Of a DNA stretch of 46,116 nt, positions 8,247 through 18,052 are shown one piece after another. Where the stretch lies: positions 1 to 46,116 of the forward strand of contig VXLT01000199.1 of the NCBI GenBank assembly GCA_009841475.1. Reading direction: 5' to 3'. Source of the stretch: Gemmatimonadota bacterium (GTDB taxonomy: Bacteria > Gemmatimonadota > Gemmatimonadetes > Longimicrobiales > Gaopeijiaceae). A program made the position numbers and the translations under genes. Position 1 is the first letter of the stretch, and each line of letters starts with the position of its first letter. The notes below the pieces were generated by a model. The model was not told the DNA's origin. It saw only the letters and a list, made by a program, of their open reading frames with translations, and searched no databases.

Positions 8247-11165
8247 ATGAGAAAAGAAGCGCCAACACTTCCGAACGCACAGCATGCAAAGGTGCTGGGC
8301 GGCATCCCGCAGGCCCCGGCCTTCCCCTGGGCCCCGGCCTTCGCCCGGGCTCTGGCCTTCCCCCTGGCCCTGGCGGTTGCTCTAACGGGCGCGTGCGCTC
8401 CCGATTCAACGGCCACCGGAGACACCTTCGACGTCCCGTTCGAACGCTTCGAACTCGACAACGGATTGGAAGTCATCCTCCATGTGGACGACTCGGATCC
8501 GCTCGCCGCGGTCGCGATGACCTTCCACGTGGGCTCGGCCCGCGAGGTGGAGGGGCGGACGGGCTTCGCGCACCTTTTCGAACACCTCTTCTTCCTGGAC
8601 TCCGAGAACCTGGGCCCGGGCGGGCTGGACAGGCTCATGACCCGCGTCGGCAGCTCGACCAACGGCTCGACCAGCCGCGACCGCACCAACTACTTCGAGG
8701 TCGTCCCCATCGACGGGCTGGAGAAGACGCTGTGGGCCGAGGCCGACAAGCTCGGTTTCTTCATCAACACCGTGACCGAATCGGTGGTGGCCAAGGAGAA
8801 GCAGGTCGTCAAGAACGAGAAGCGGCAGGGCGTCGACAATCGCCCGTACGGCCACAACGAGTATGTGATCGACCGGGCCATGTACCCGGAGGGCCACCCC
8901 TACCGCTGGCAGGTGATCGGCTCGCTCGCCGACCTGGACGCGGCCACCGTGGCCGACGCAAAGGAATTCCACGCGCGCTGGTACGGGTCCAACAACGCCA
9001 CGCTGGTCGTCGCCGGCGACATCGACGTCGATCAGACGATGGCGTGGATCGAGAAGTACTTCGGCGAGATCCCTTCCCGGCCGACGCCAGAAGTCGCCGA
9101 ACCCCCCGAGGTCCGGCTCGCCGAGACGCGGCGCCTCTACCACGAGGACAACTTCGGCAATCTGCCGCTCCTCACGCTGTCGTGGCCGTCCGTGCCGCGC
9201 TACCACGCGGACGCGTACGCGCTCGACGTGCTCTCCGACCTCCTGACCGACGGCAGGTCGACACCGCTATACAAGGTGCTCGTCGAAGAGGAGGAACTCA
9301 CGTCGCAGGTGACCACCTACCACAGCGCGCAGGAGCTTGCGGGCCAGTTCAACTTCCAGGCGCTCGCGTTTCCCGGCACCGATCTCGACGACCTGCTCGC
9401 GGCCGTCCATGCGGGATTCGCACGCCTCGAAGAGCAGGGGATCCCCGACGCGGAGCTGCAGCGCGTCAAGGCCGGCACCGAGACCGGATTCTACCGGGGG
9501 CTGTCGAGCGCGATCGGCAAGGCCTTCCAGCTGGCCGACTACGCCATCTTCGCCGGTGATCCGGGGTACGCCGGCGAGGACCTGCGGCGCATCCTGGCGG
9601 TGTCGGCGGAAGATGTGATGCGCGTCTACGAGACCTACCTCAAGGACCGGCCGCACGTCGCCACCAGCTTCGTGCCGCGCGGGCAGGCGGAGCTGGCCCT
9701 GGAAGGCTCCGAACCAGCCGAAGTGGTGATCGAGCCGATCGTGCAGGGAGCCGAGGCGGAATTCACCGTCGTGCGCGGTGAGGAGCGGACCCCGGCGGGG
9801 GCCTTCGACCGTTCGGTGGAGCCTCCCTACGGCGCGTCCCCGCGCGTGCGGGCCCCCGAAGTATGGCGAGAAACGCTTGCGAACGGTCTCTCCGTCCTGG
9901 GCGTCGAGGACCGGGAAACTCCGATGGTCCAGTTCGAGCTCAGCCTGCGCGGGGGGATGCTCCTGGAGGAACCCGGCCGCACCGGCGTCGCCAACCTGCT
10001 CGCCGAGACGATGCTGGAGGGCACCGCGAACCGCACGCCGGAGGAGCTGGAGCAGGCGATCGACCTGCTGGGCGCCTCCCTGAGCGTGTCCGGGGGCAGC
10101 ACCGGCTTCACCGTCTCGGGCAGCGTTCTGGCTCGCAACTACAACGAGACCATGGCGCTGGTCGAGGAGATCCTGCTGGAACCGCGCTTCGACCCCGAGC
10201 GCTTCGAACTCGCCCGTCAGCGGGTCATGAACGTCATCCGCAGGTTGGACGCGAACCCGTCGGCCATCGCCTCGCAGGCATTTGACCGCCTCCTGTACGG
10301 CGACCACATCCTCGCCCGGAACCGCTTCGGCACGCTCGAGAGCGTCGCCGCCTTCACCCTGGACGATCTCCGCGCCTACCACGCCACCGCGCTGGTACCC
10401 GGCGCAGCGGCGTTCCTCGTCGCGGGGGCGGTGTCCCCCGACGAGGCGACCGCCCCACTCGCCACCCTTGCCGCGCGGTGGGAGGACCGCCCCGCGCCCG
10501 CCCTCCCCGATCCCCCCGTCTGGTCGGACGACCGCGCGGGCCTGTACTTCATCGACGTCCCCGGCGCGGCCCAGTCGGTCATCAACGTCGGGCGCCTGGC
10601 GCTGGCCCGGACCGACGACGAGTACCACCCGGCCACCGTCATGAACTACCGCCTCGGCGGCGGTGGCTTCGCCTCCGACCTGACCCAGGTGCTACGCGAA
10701 GGCAAGGGGTACACCTACGGGGTCGGATCGAGGTTCCAGGGAGGCCACTACCCGGGCCCGTTCAGCATCAGCACCTCGGTGCGCTCCAACGTCACCCTGG
10801 AGTCGATGGAGATCATACGCGACATGCTGGAGACCTACGGCCCCACCTTCGACGAGGAGGACCTCGCGGCCACGCAGGGATTCCTGCTCCGCTCCAATGC
10901 ACGCGCCTTCGAGACGCTGGGCGCCAAGCTCGGGGTGGTCCGCGCGGTGAGCGACTACGGCTTCGCGCCCGACTACGTGCTGCAGCAGGAGCGGACCGTG
11001 CGCGAAATGACGATCGAGCGGGTGCGCGAGCTTGCGGCGCGGCATCTGAGCGGCGACATGGTGTGGCTGGTCGTTGGCGACGCGGCCACGCAGCTGGGGC
11101 GGCTGGAGGCGCTGGGGTTGGGGAGGCCCGTGGTGCTGGACCGGTCGGGGAGGCCCGTTGGATGA
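8247..11165 (+). CDS. M16 family zinc metallopeptidase, two-domain, lipoprotein
   Basis: HxxEH motif FAHLFEHLFF; second M16-like half with GGGGFASDLTQVLREGKGYTYG; lipobox ALTGAC. Confidence 0.93.
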   Translation: MRKEAPTLPNAQHAKVLGGIPQAPAFPWAPAFARALAFPLALAVALTGACAPDSTATGDTFDVPFERFELDNGLEVILHVDDSDPLAAVAMTFHVGSAREVEGRTGFAHLFEHLFFLDSENLGPGGLDRLMTRVGSSTNGSTSRDRTNYFEVVPIDGLEKTLWAEADKLGFFINTVTESVVAKEKQVVKNEKRQGVDNRPYGHNEYVIDRAMYPEGHPYRWQVIGSLADLDAATVADAKEFHARWYGSNNATLVVAGDIDVDQTMAWIEKYFGEIPSRPTPEVAEPPEVRLAETRRLYHEDNFGNLPLLTLSWPSVPRYHADAYALDVLSDLLTDGRSTPLYKVLVEEEELTSQVTTYHSAQELAGQFNFQALAFPGTDLDDLLAAVHAGFARLEEQGIPDAELQRVKAGTETGFYRGLSSAIGKAFQLADYAIFAGDPGYAGEDLRRILAVSAEDVMRVYETYLKDRPHVATSFVPRGQAELALEGSEPAEVVIEPIVQGAEAEFTVVRGEERTPAGAFDRSVEPPYGASPRVRAPEVWRETLANGLSVLGVEDRETPMVQFELSLRGGMLLEEPGRTGVANLLAETMLEGTANRTPEELEQAIDLLGASLSVSGGSTGFTVSGSVLARNYNETMALVEEILLEPRFDPERFELARQRVMNVIRRLDANPSAIASQAFDRLLYGDHILARNRFGTLESVAAFTLDDLRAYHATALVPGAAAFLVAGAVSPDEATAPLATLAARWEDRPAPALPDPPVWSDDRAGLYFIDVPGAAQSVINVGRLALARTDDEYHPATVMNYRLGGGGFASDLTQVLREGKGYTYGVGSRFQGGHYPGPFSISTSVRSNVTLESMEIIRDMLETYGPTFDEEDLAATQGFLLRSNARAFETLGAKLGVVRAVSDYGFAPDYVLQQERTVREMTIERVRELAARHLSGDMVWLVVGDAATQLGRLEALGLGRPVVLDRSGRPVG
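8313..8384 (+). repeat. 18-bp in-frame tandem repeat (about 4 units) encoding the lipoprotein signal peptide
   Basis: Units GCCCCGGCCTTCCCCTGG / GCCCCGGCCTTCGCCCGG / GCTCTGGCCTTCCCCCTG / GCCCTGGCGGTTGCTCTA = APAFPW/APAFAR/ALAFPL/ALAVAL. Confidence 0.8.
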
Positions 11166-11378
11166 AGAGAAGCCCGGGGTATGCCAAGTCTTCGGCCGCC
11201 TCTCGGCGGGGATCATCCACTGATTGCCAGGCAACGGCGCGACGCGGTCCTGCGCCCTAAAGGACTCACGAGGCAAGTCAACCGACCGGGCGGAGACGAT
11301 GATTGAACGCGAGCGCACGAACACGGTATCTGGCATTCCTGCGGCTGGCCGACGCGGACGTTGTCGGCGCGTGTAGCG

Positions 11379-12593
11379 ATGCGGTTGCCGTGTGCAACGG
11401 TGATAGCGGCATTGATCACGATGCCCGCCAGTAGAGTTGGCGGAACTGCCGCGTCGGCCCAGCAGATCAAGATCGACACCACCGGGGTCCGAATCGTCTC
11501 CTCCGACCCGCTCGGTTCCGATGCCATGTGTTCCCTCGGTGAAGAACCGACGTTCCATGTAGGCGACGACCAGAGCAGCGAGGAGCTGTGGTTCTCGCGC
11601 GTCCTGGGCCTCGCCAGGCTGTCCGATGGCTCCGTTGCGGTCGCCGATGACGCGTCCAGCGAGGTACGCATCTTCGACGCGGCCGGCAGGCACCTCCGCT
11701 CCATGGGGCGGGAAGGCGAGGGTCCGGGAGAGTTTGACCACCTCTGGTTCATGTGGCGCCTGCCGGGAGACACCCTGTGGGTTGGCGACTACAGACCCTG
11801 GCGTTACCACCTGTACGCCGTGACCGGGGAGCACATCAGGACGGTGACCATGGATCCGTTCTACGAGAACCGGAGCCGTGGCGGCGGAGTGCTCGCGAAC
11901 GGCGTTTCGATCAACGTAAGGCTCGAGCAAGCCAGGCGACGGGATTTCAGGACACCCGATACCTGGCACGTCGAAGCCCACGGAACGGACGGTAGGCTGC
12001 TGGGGACACTCATGACCCTGCCGGGGCGTACCTTTGGCCGGGGGAGTAGCGGGATCCTGGAAAGCCCCTGGTTCGAAGCCAACTCATCGATCGACGTGAG
12101 GGGCCGCACAGTCGCGGTTGCCAACGGCCTCGACCCCGAGGTCAGGGTCCTGGACGACGAATTGCGCTTGCGCCTGATCATCCGTTGGGACGCCCCTGGA
12201 CGTGAAGTGACGGCCGCGCACATTCGGTCGGCCAGGGAAGCCGCGAGGCGGCGGGCCAGGGAAGCCGGGGATGTCTCGCCGCTGGAGCGGACCCTGCTGA
12301 ACTCGGACCGGCCTGCGGCAAACATCTTTCCCGCCGTCAGCTCGGTCATGGCAGGCGTGGATGGAACCGTGTGGGTGTGGCGCTACCCGCGGCCGGGAGG
12401 GGTGCCCGGACAGTCGCGGGTGATGGCCTTCGGCGCCGACGGGGACTTCGTGTGCTACCTGTCCCACAACAAGAACAACTACACGATCTACGAGTACGGT
12501 GCGGACTACGTGCTCGGGGTGCAGGCAGACGAACTCGGTGTGCCGCATGTGGCGATGTACGACCTGCTGCGACCGGCCATGCCACTACGGTAG
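11379..12593 (+). CDS. Secreted 6-bladed beta-propeller (NHL-like) protein
   Basis: Signal peptide then [44 protein letters not shown], typical of this family. Confidence 0.75.
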   Translation: MRLPCATVIAALITMPASRVGGTAASAQQIKIDTTGVRIVSSDPLGSDAMCSLGEEPTFHVGDDQSSEELWFSRVLGLARLSDGSVAVADDASSEVRIFDAAGRHLRSMGREGEGPGEFDHLWFMWRLPGDTLWVGDYRPWRYHLYAVTGEHIRTVTMDPFYENRSRGGGVLANGVSINVRLEQARRRDFRTPDTWHVEAHGTDGRLLGTLMTLPGRTFGRGSSGILESPWFEANSSIDVRGRTVAVANGLDPEVRVLDDELRLRLIIRWDAPGREVTAAHIRSAREAARRRAREAGDVSPLERTLLNSDRPAANIFPAVSSVMAGVDGTVWVWRYPRPGGVPGQSRVMAFGADGDFVCYLSHNKNNYTIYEYGADYVLGVQADELGVPHVAMYDLLRPAMPLR

Positions 12594-12652
12594 TTCCGGC
12601 GATGCACCCAGCCCTCGGTGGCACACCCGCCGCCGAACCGCATCCCCGGTCT

Positions 12653-12694
12653 ATGACCCACGACATCCACGAGCGGTTGCTCCACAAGCCATGA
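12653..12694 (+). CDS. Possible 13-codon leader peptide [13 protein letters not shown] overlapping recQ start (ATGA)
   Basis: ATG..TGA mini-ORF whose stop overlaps the recQ ATG; first 20 nt identical to recQ start. Confidence 0.3.
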   Translation: MTHDIHERLLHKP

Positions 12695-14520
12695 CCCACG
12701 ACATCCACGAAGTCCTCCACCGCGTCTTCGGGTACCCCGGCTTCCTCGGCCACCAACAGGCCGTGATCGAGCACACCGTTGCTGGCGGCGACAGCCTGGT
12801 ACTGATGCCCACCGGTGGCGGCAAGTCACTCTGCTACCAGATCCCGGCGATCGTGCGCGAAGGGATGGGGGTCGTCGTCTCGCCCTTGATCGCGCTCATG
12901 CGGGACCAGGTGGAGGGGCTCCGCCAGGCGGGGGTGCGTGCGGCCTGCCTCAATTCCACGCTGACCTGGCGGGAGGTGCAAGAGGTGGAAGCCGCCGCGC
13001 TCTCCGGCGCCCTGGACCTCCTCTACGTCGCCCCGGAGCGGCTCCTGGGGGAGCGCACGCTGGAGTTGTTGTCCCGCATCCGCCTGGCCCTCTTCGCGAT
13101 CGACGAGGCGCACTGCGTCTCCCAGTGGGGCCACGACTTCCGCCCCGAGTACCTGCAGCTCTCGGCCCTGCACGATCGCTTTCCGGCCGTCCCGCGCATC
13201 GCGCTGACCGCGACCGCCGACGAGCCCACCCGGCGCGAGATCGTGCGCCGCCTCGGGCTGGGCCGCGCAGCCCGGTTCGTGAGCGGCTTCGACCGCCCCA
13301 ACATCCGGTACGCGGTCGTGCCGAAGAACCGTGCCCGGCAGCAGCTCCTGCGCTTCCTGGAGGAGCGCCACCGCGGCCACGCCGGGATCGTCTACTGCCT
13401 TTCGCGCCGGCGCGTGGACGATACCGCCGCGTGGCTCCGTGGTGAGGGGATCGACGCGCTGCCGTACCACGCGGGTCTCTCCGGGGAGACCAGACAGCGT
13501 CATCAGGACCGCTTCCAGCGCGAGGAGGGGGTGGTCATGGTCGCGACCGTCGCCTTCGGGATGGGGATCGACAAGCCCGATGTACGCTTCGTCGCCCACC
13601 TTGACCTGCCGAAGAGCATCGAGGCCTACTACCAGGAGACCGGCCGCGCGGGGCGTGACGGAGAGCCGGCCGACGCCTGGATGGTCTATGGGCTGCAGGA
13701 GGTAGTGACGCTCCGCCACATGGTGGAAAACTCGGAGGCCGGCGAGGCCCGCAAGCGGGTTGAACTGCGCAAGCTCGACGCGATGCTCGGGTACTGCGAA
13801 CTGGCTACCTGCCGGCGCCGGACCCTTCTCTCGTACTTCGGCGAGGACCTGCCGGAGGACTGCGGCAACTGCGACAACTGTCTCACTCCTGTCACGACCT
13901 GGGACGCCACGGAGGCGGCCCGCAAGGCGATGTCGTGCGTGTCGCGTACCGGCCAGCGCTTCGGCGCTGCCTACCTGATCGACGTGCTCCGGGGTCGGGA
14001 TACCGAGCGTATCCGCCGCTTCGGACACGACCGGCTGCCGACCTACGGCGTAGGCGCGGACCTGGGGCCCTTCGAGTGGCGGTCGGTCTTCCGCCAGCTG
14101 GTCGCCCGCGGGCTGCTGAGCGTCGACGTGGAAGGCTACGGCTCCATCCGCCTCACCGGCGACAGCCGGCCCGTGCTTCGAGGTGACGTGGAGGTGCTGA
14201 TGCGCCGCGACGTCCGTCCGACGCCGCGGAAGTCCCGCCGACAGCGCGGAGAGACCGGGTCGCCGCCTGATCCGGCCACCTGGGACGAAGCTCTCTGGGA
14301 GGCGCTGCGAAAGCGGCGCACCGAACTCGCTTCCGCCCAGGGAGTCCCGCCCTACGTGATCTTCCACGACTCCACGCTGCGGGAGATGATTGCGCACCGC
14401 CCTCGCACGCCCGATGATTTCTCCAGGCTCAGCGGTGTGGGGGACACGAAGCTGCACCGCTACGGGGCGGACTTCCTTGGCGTGATCGCCGCGCACGAGG
14501 GGGATTCGGCCCCGGGCTAG
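12691..14520 (+). CDS. recQ: ATP-dependent DNA helicase RecQ
   Basis: Walker [35 protein letters not shown], Zn-binding [25 protein letters not shown]-terminal HRDC-like domain. Confidence 0.95.
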   Translation: MTHDIHEVLHRVFGYPGFLGHQQAVIEHTVAGGDSLVLMPTGGGKSLCYQIPAIVREGMGVVVSPLIALMRDQVEGLRQAGVRAACLNSTLTWREVQEVEAAALSGALDLLYVAPERLLGERTLELLSRIRLALFAIDEAHCVSQWGHDFRPEYLQLSALHDRFPAVPRIALTATADEPTRREIVRRLGLGRAARFVSGFDRPNIRYAVVPKNRARQQLLRFLEERHRGHAGIVYCLSRRRVDDTAAWLRGEGIDALPYHAGLSGETRQRHQDRFQREEGVVMVATVAFGMGIDKPDVRFVAHLDLPKSIEAYYQETGRAGRDGEPADAWMVYGLQEVVTLRHMVENSEAGEARKRVELRKLDAMLGYCELATCRRRTLLSYFGEDLPEDCGNCDNCLTPVTTWDATEAARKAMSCVSRTGQRFGAAYLIDVLRGRDTERIRRFGHDRLPTYGVGADLGPFEWRSVFRQLVARGLLSVDVEGYGSIRLTGDSRPVLRGDVEVLMRRDVRPTPRKSRRQRGETGSPPDPATWDEALWEALRKRRTELASAQGVPPYVIFHDSTLREMIAHRPRTPDDFSRLSGVGDTKLHRYGADFLGVIAAHEGDSAPG

Positions 14521-14656
14521 CCGCCTTGGCCGACGCCGGGACCACCTGGACGGGTACGATCATGGAATGGGGTGCTTGATGGTCACAGCAATCCGCAACC
14601 GCCACGCCGTCAACCGCCGGGCAGTCGGGTGGGTCCACGGTGGGAATCATCGCGTG

Positions 14657-15838
14657 ATGTCCTTCATCCGTGCCGCCGGCAGCCGCGCAATCGCCGTTCT
14701 CCCGCTGCTGCTGGCCGCGGCCGGGTGCGGGTCCGGCAACCCGGGCGGCGGCACGGCCTGGCCGGACGCCGACTGGCCCGTCTCAACCCCGGAGGCGGAG
14801 GGCGTCGACCCCGCCGCGATCGACTCGCTCGTCGCCGACATCGACGCCGGCAGGTACGGCCTCATCGACCACTTCCTCCTCATCCGCAACGGGCGCGTGA
14901 TCGCCGACCATCGCTGGGACCACTCCGAGCGCTACGCGGAACTCCTGGCCGATCAGGACGACACCGCCGAGCACCAGTACAACTACGACCACCCCGCGTG
15001 GCATCCCTACTTCCGGGACACCGACCTCCACACACTCCAGTCGGTGACCAAGAGCGTCATGTCGGTGGCCTTCGGCATTGCGGTCGACGCAGGGCACATT
15101 CCCGGTGTGGACGTCGCCGCCTGGCCCTTCCTGGAAGCCTACGGACCGGATCTGACGGACCCCGGACGCGCCGCGGCAACGATCGAGGACTTCCTCACCA
15201 TGCGGAGCGGCATCGACTGGGCAGTCCCGGGTCAGACCTATGAAGACGAGACGCACCCCACGGTGGTCCTCGAAGCCAGCGACGCCTGGATCGAGTACGT
15301 GGTCGGACGTCCCGTCGGCACGGCCCCGGGGACGCGCTTCGACTACAACGACGGGGTCAGCGTCCTGCTGGGCCGGATCGTGCGGGAAGCCACCGGGCAG
15401 CGCATCGATGCCTGGGCCGAAGAGCACCTCTTCGCTCCCGTAGGAATCGACGACTACTACTGGAAGATCACGCCCCGTGGAGAAGTCGATTCGGAGGGTG
15501 GCCTCTACCTCGCCACCCACGACCTCGCCCGGATCGGCTACCTGATGCTGCATGGAGGCGAGTGGGATGGCCGCCGGGTCGTCTCGGAGGAGTGGGTACA
15601 GGCGTCGACTTCCCCCGTGGTCACCGAGCCCGGCTACGGATACCAGTGGTGGATCCCCGCCCATGAGAACGGCGAGACGACAATCTTCGCGGCAAACGGC
15701 TACGGGGGACAGTTCCTCCACGTCGTCCCCGAGTACGACCTCGTTTCGGTCTTCAACGGCTGGACGCTCCACCAGCGTGCCGAGATGTCCAGCTGGATGG
15801 CGCTGCAGCGACGAATCCTTCCGGCGATCAGGCCCTGA
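14657..15838 (+). CDS. Serine hydrolase, class C beta-lactamase-like fold, lipoprotein
   Basis: Lipobox AAAGC; SxxK motif LQSVTKSVMS; RFDYNDGVSVLLGRIV (YxN-like). Confidence 0.87.
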   Translation: MSFIRAAGSRAIAVLPLLLAAAGCGSGNPGGGTAWPDADWPVSTPEAEGVDPAAIDSLVADIDAGRYGLIDHFLLIRNGRVIADHRWDHSERYAELLADQDDTAEHQYNYDHPAWHPYFRDTDLHTLQSVTKSVMSVAFGIAVDAGHIPGVDVAAWPFLEAYGPDLTDPGRAAATIEDFLTMRSGIDWAVPGQTYEDETHPTVVLEASDAWIEYVVGRPVGTAPGTRFDYNDGVSVLLGRIVREATGQRIDAWAEEHLFAPVGIDDYYWKITPRGEVDSEGGLYLATHDLARIGYLMLHGGEWDGRRVVSEEWVQASTSPVVTEPGYGYQWWIPAHENGETTIFAANGYGGQFLHVVPEYDLVSVFNGWTLHQRAEMSSWMALQRRILPAIRP

Positions 15839-15850
15839 CGGGGACTGTTC

Positions 15851-17506
15851 GTGCACCTCCCGGAGCGCTACGATCTTCACGCCTTCCGCGGCGATCTCTT
15901 CGGCGGCCTGACCTCCGCGGTCGTGGCACTGCCGGTGGCGCTCGCCTTCGGCGTGGCCTCGGGGCTGGGCGCGGCGGCCGGGATGTACGGCGTGATCGCC
16001 GTGGGATTCTTCGCCTCCGTCTTCGGCGGCACGCGTTCCCAGATCTCGGGTCCGACCGCGCCGATGACCGTGGCCATGGCCGTCATCGTGACGACCCACG
16101 CGTCCACACTCGGCGAGGCCTTCGCGATCGTCGTCCTCGCCGGGCTGCTGCAGGTCGCGCTCGGCACGCTGAGAATCGGCCGCTTCGTCGTCTACACGCC
16201 GCATGTGGTGGTGTCGGGGTTCATGTCGGGCATCGGGATCATCATCATGCTGATCCAGTCGCTGCCGTTCCTGGGAGCCCCTTCGCCGAGCGGCGGCGCG
16301 CCCGGCGCGATGCGGGCGCTTGCGGCGGCCGTTCAATCCATCAACCTCGAAGCGCTGGTGCTCGGGGCGGTCACGTTGGCGGTTGTCGTCCTCTGGCCGC
16401 GGCGCCTGTCCAGGTTCGTACCCCCGGTGCTGGTGGCGCTGGTGGCCGGGACGCTGATGGGCGTCCTGTGGCTGACCGATGTCCCGGTGATCGGCGAGAT
16501 CCCCAGAGGGCTGCCGGGGGTTCAGGTGACCCTTCCTTCAGCGGGTTTCCTGCTGGGAGCCCTGCAGCCCGCCCTCATTCTGGCGCTTCTGGGGTCGGTG
16601 GACAGTCTGCTGACCTCGCTGGTGGCGGACTCGCTTACGGGCCAGCGTCACAGACCGGACCGGGAGCTGATAGGGCAAGGGATCGGCAACATCGCCGCAG
16701 GCGTCTTCGGCGGTTTGCCCGGGGCGGGCGCCACGATGGGCACCGTCACCAACATCCGCGCCGGGGGGACCACGCAGATGTCGGGTGCGTTGCGGGCGAT
16801 TCTCGTCCTCGGACTCCTCCTCGGCCTCGGCCAGTTCGTTCAGCCGATCCCGCACGCCGTCCTGGCGGGAATCCTGATGAAGGTGGGATGGGACATCATC
16901 GACTGGCGGCTCCTCAGGCGCATCCACCGCATCCGCCGCGCCCACCTGGTGGTAATGCTGGTCACGCTTGGGCTAACGGTCTTCGTCGACCTTGTGACTG
17001 CGGTCGCGATCGGCCTGATCGTCGCAGGCATGGCCCATGCACAGGCGATGGAAGTGCTGGAGCTCGACAGCGTGGTCTCGGTGCCGTTGCTCGATTCGGA
17101 GTTCTTCGCCGAGCACCCGGAGATGTTGGCCGCGGCCGACGAGTATTCCGCACGTGCCGGGCTGGTGGCACTGAGGGGGAGCTTGACGGTGGCGTCCGCG
17201 CACAGGCTGGTCGGCGTTATCGGAGGGGACATCGCCGAACACGAACTCGTCATATTCGACTTTTCCGGCGCCACCTTCGTGGACGACAGCGCGGCGATGC
17301 TCGTCGAGCAGCTCATCGAAGTGGCCGAAAGGTCGAATACGGGGGTGATCGTGATGGGCCTGAAGGGAAAGGTCGCGGATACGCTTCACGGGCTCGACAT
17401 CTTCCGCCGCGTTCCGCCGGGTCACATTGTCGGCACGCTCGACGAAGCGCGCGAGGTCGCGATCAGGCTCCTCGGGATAGGCGCTCCCGGGGCGGCCGAC
17501 CGCTAA
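15851..17506 (+). CDS. SulP family anion transporter with C-terminal STAS domain
   Basis: GTG start; LTSAVVALPVALAFGVASG; SISGPTAPMTV-like QISGPTAPMTVAMAVI; STAS VIFDFSGATFVDDSAAMLVEQLI. Confidence 0.92.
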   Translation: MHLPERYDLHAFRGDLFGGLTSAVVALPVALAFGVASGLGAAAGMYGVIAVGFFASVFGGTRSQISGPTAPMTVAMAVIVTTHASTLGEAFAIVVLAGLLQVALGTLRIGRFVVYTPHVVVSGFMSGIGIIIMLIQSLPFLGAPSPSGGAPGAMRALAAAVQSINLEALVLGAVTLAVVVLWPRRLSRFVPPVLVALVAGTLMGVLWLTDVPVIGEIPRGLPGVQVTLPSAGFLLGALQPALILALLGSVDSLLTSLVADSLTGQRHRPDRELIGQGIGNIAAGVFGGLPGAGATMGTVTNIRAGGTTQMSGALRAILVLGLLLGLGQFVQPIPHAVLAGILMKVGWDIIDWRLLRRIHRIRRAHLVVMLVTLGLTVFVDLVTAVAIGLIVAGMAHAQAMEVLELDSVVSVPLLDSEFFAEHPEMLAAADEYSARAGLVALRGSLTVASAHRLVGVIGGDIAEHELVIFDFSGATFVDDSAAMLVEQLIEVAERSNTGVIVMGLKGKVADTLHGLDIFRRVPPGHIVGTLDEAREVAIRLLGIGAPGAADR

Positions 17507-17518
17507 GACGAGACGCGG

Positions 17519-18052
17519 CTACCCCTCGCCGCCGCTCCCCTCGTCGTCCGCGTTGGCCGCCTTGAAGGCCTCCGCGAACTCCGCCAGCTTGGCCCGCAGG
17601 GCCTCGCCCAGGACATCCGCCGTCGTGCCCGCCTCGGCCACGCCCACCGTGGTCGCATACCAGGTCACCGCCTCCGGCAGGGTGATCTGCGTGTCCCGGA
17701 TCATCTGGGTCGCCTGTTGCACCCGCACGGACACCGAGTAGCCGACCACACCCGCGACCCCGCCCCCGCACTCGAAGGTCACGCGCAGCTCGGGCAGGCC
17801 CGGTGATTCGAGCATCTCGCGCTCGGTCAGCAGCGGCACCTCGGCTTCCGTGAGCACGGTTTCCGCGTCGGCGCGGATCGATTCCGCCGAAACGCCCGCC
17901 CCTTCACATCCCTGGTTGGTCTCGGCCCGAATGTACAGTCCGTTCAGCCCCTCCAGGGTGTAGCGGTTCCAGACGGTGTCCTGGGCGGCGGCTCCAGGGC
18001 TGGTCAGGGGGGCCAGCAACAGGGCCGCCAGCAGCCCTCGTACCTTGCCCAT
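17519..18052 (-). CDS. Small secreted protein of unknown function
   Basis: Signal peptide MGKVRGLLAALLLAPLTSPGAAAQ; TGATG overlap with upstream ankyrin gene stop. Confidence 0.7.
   Translation of the reverse strand: MGKVRGLLAALLLAPLTSPGAAAQDTVWNRYTLEGLNGLYIRAETNQGCEGAGVSAESIRADAETVLTEAEVPLLTEREMLESPGLPELRVTFECGGGVAGVVGYSVSVRVQQATQMIRDTQITLPEAVTWYATTVGVAEAGTTADVLGEALRAKLAEFAEAFKAANADDEGSGGEG

Noticed and set aside
12499-12690. Extended N-terminus of the 673-aa recQ ORF
   Set aside because: Overlaps the end of the beta-propeller gene and has atypical composition; RecQ homology begins at ATG 12691.
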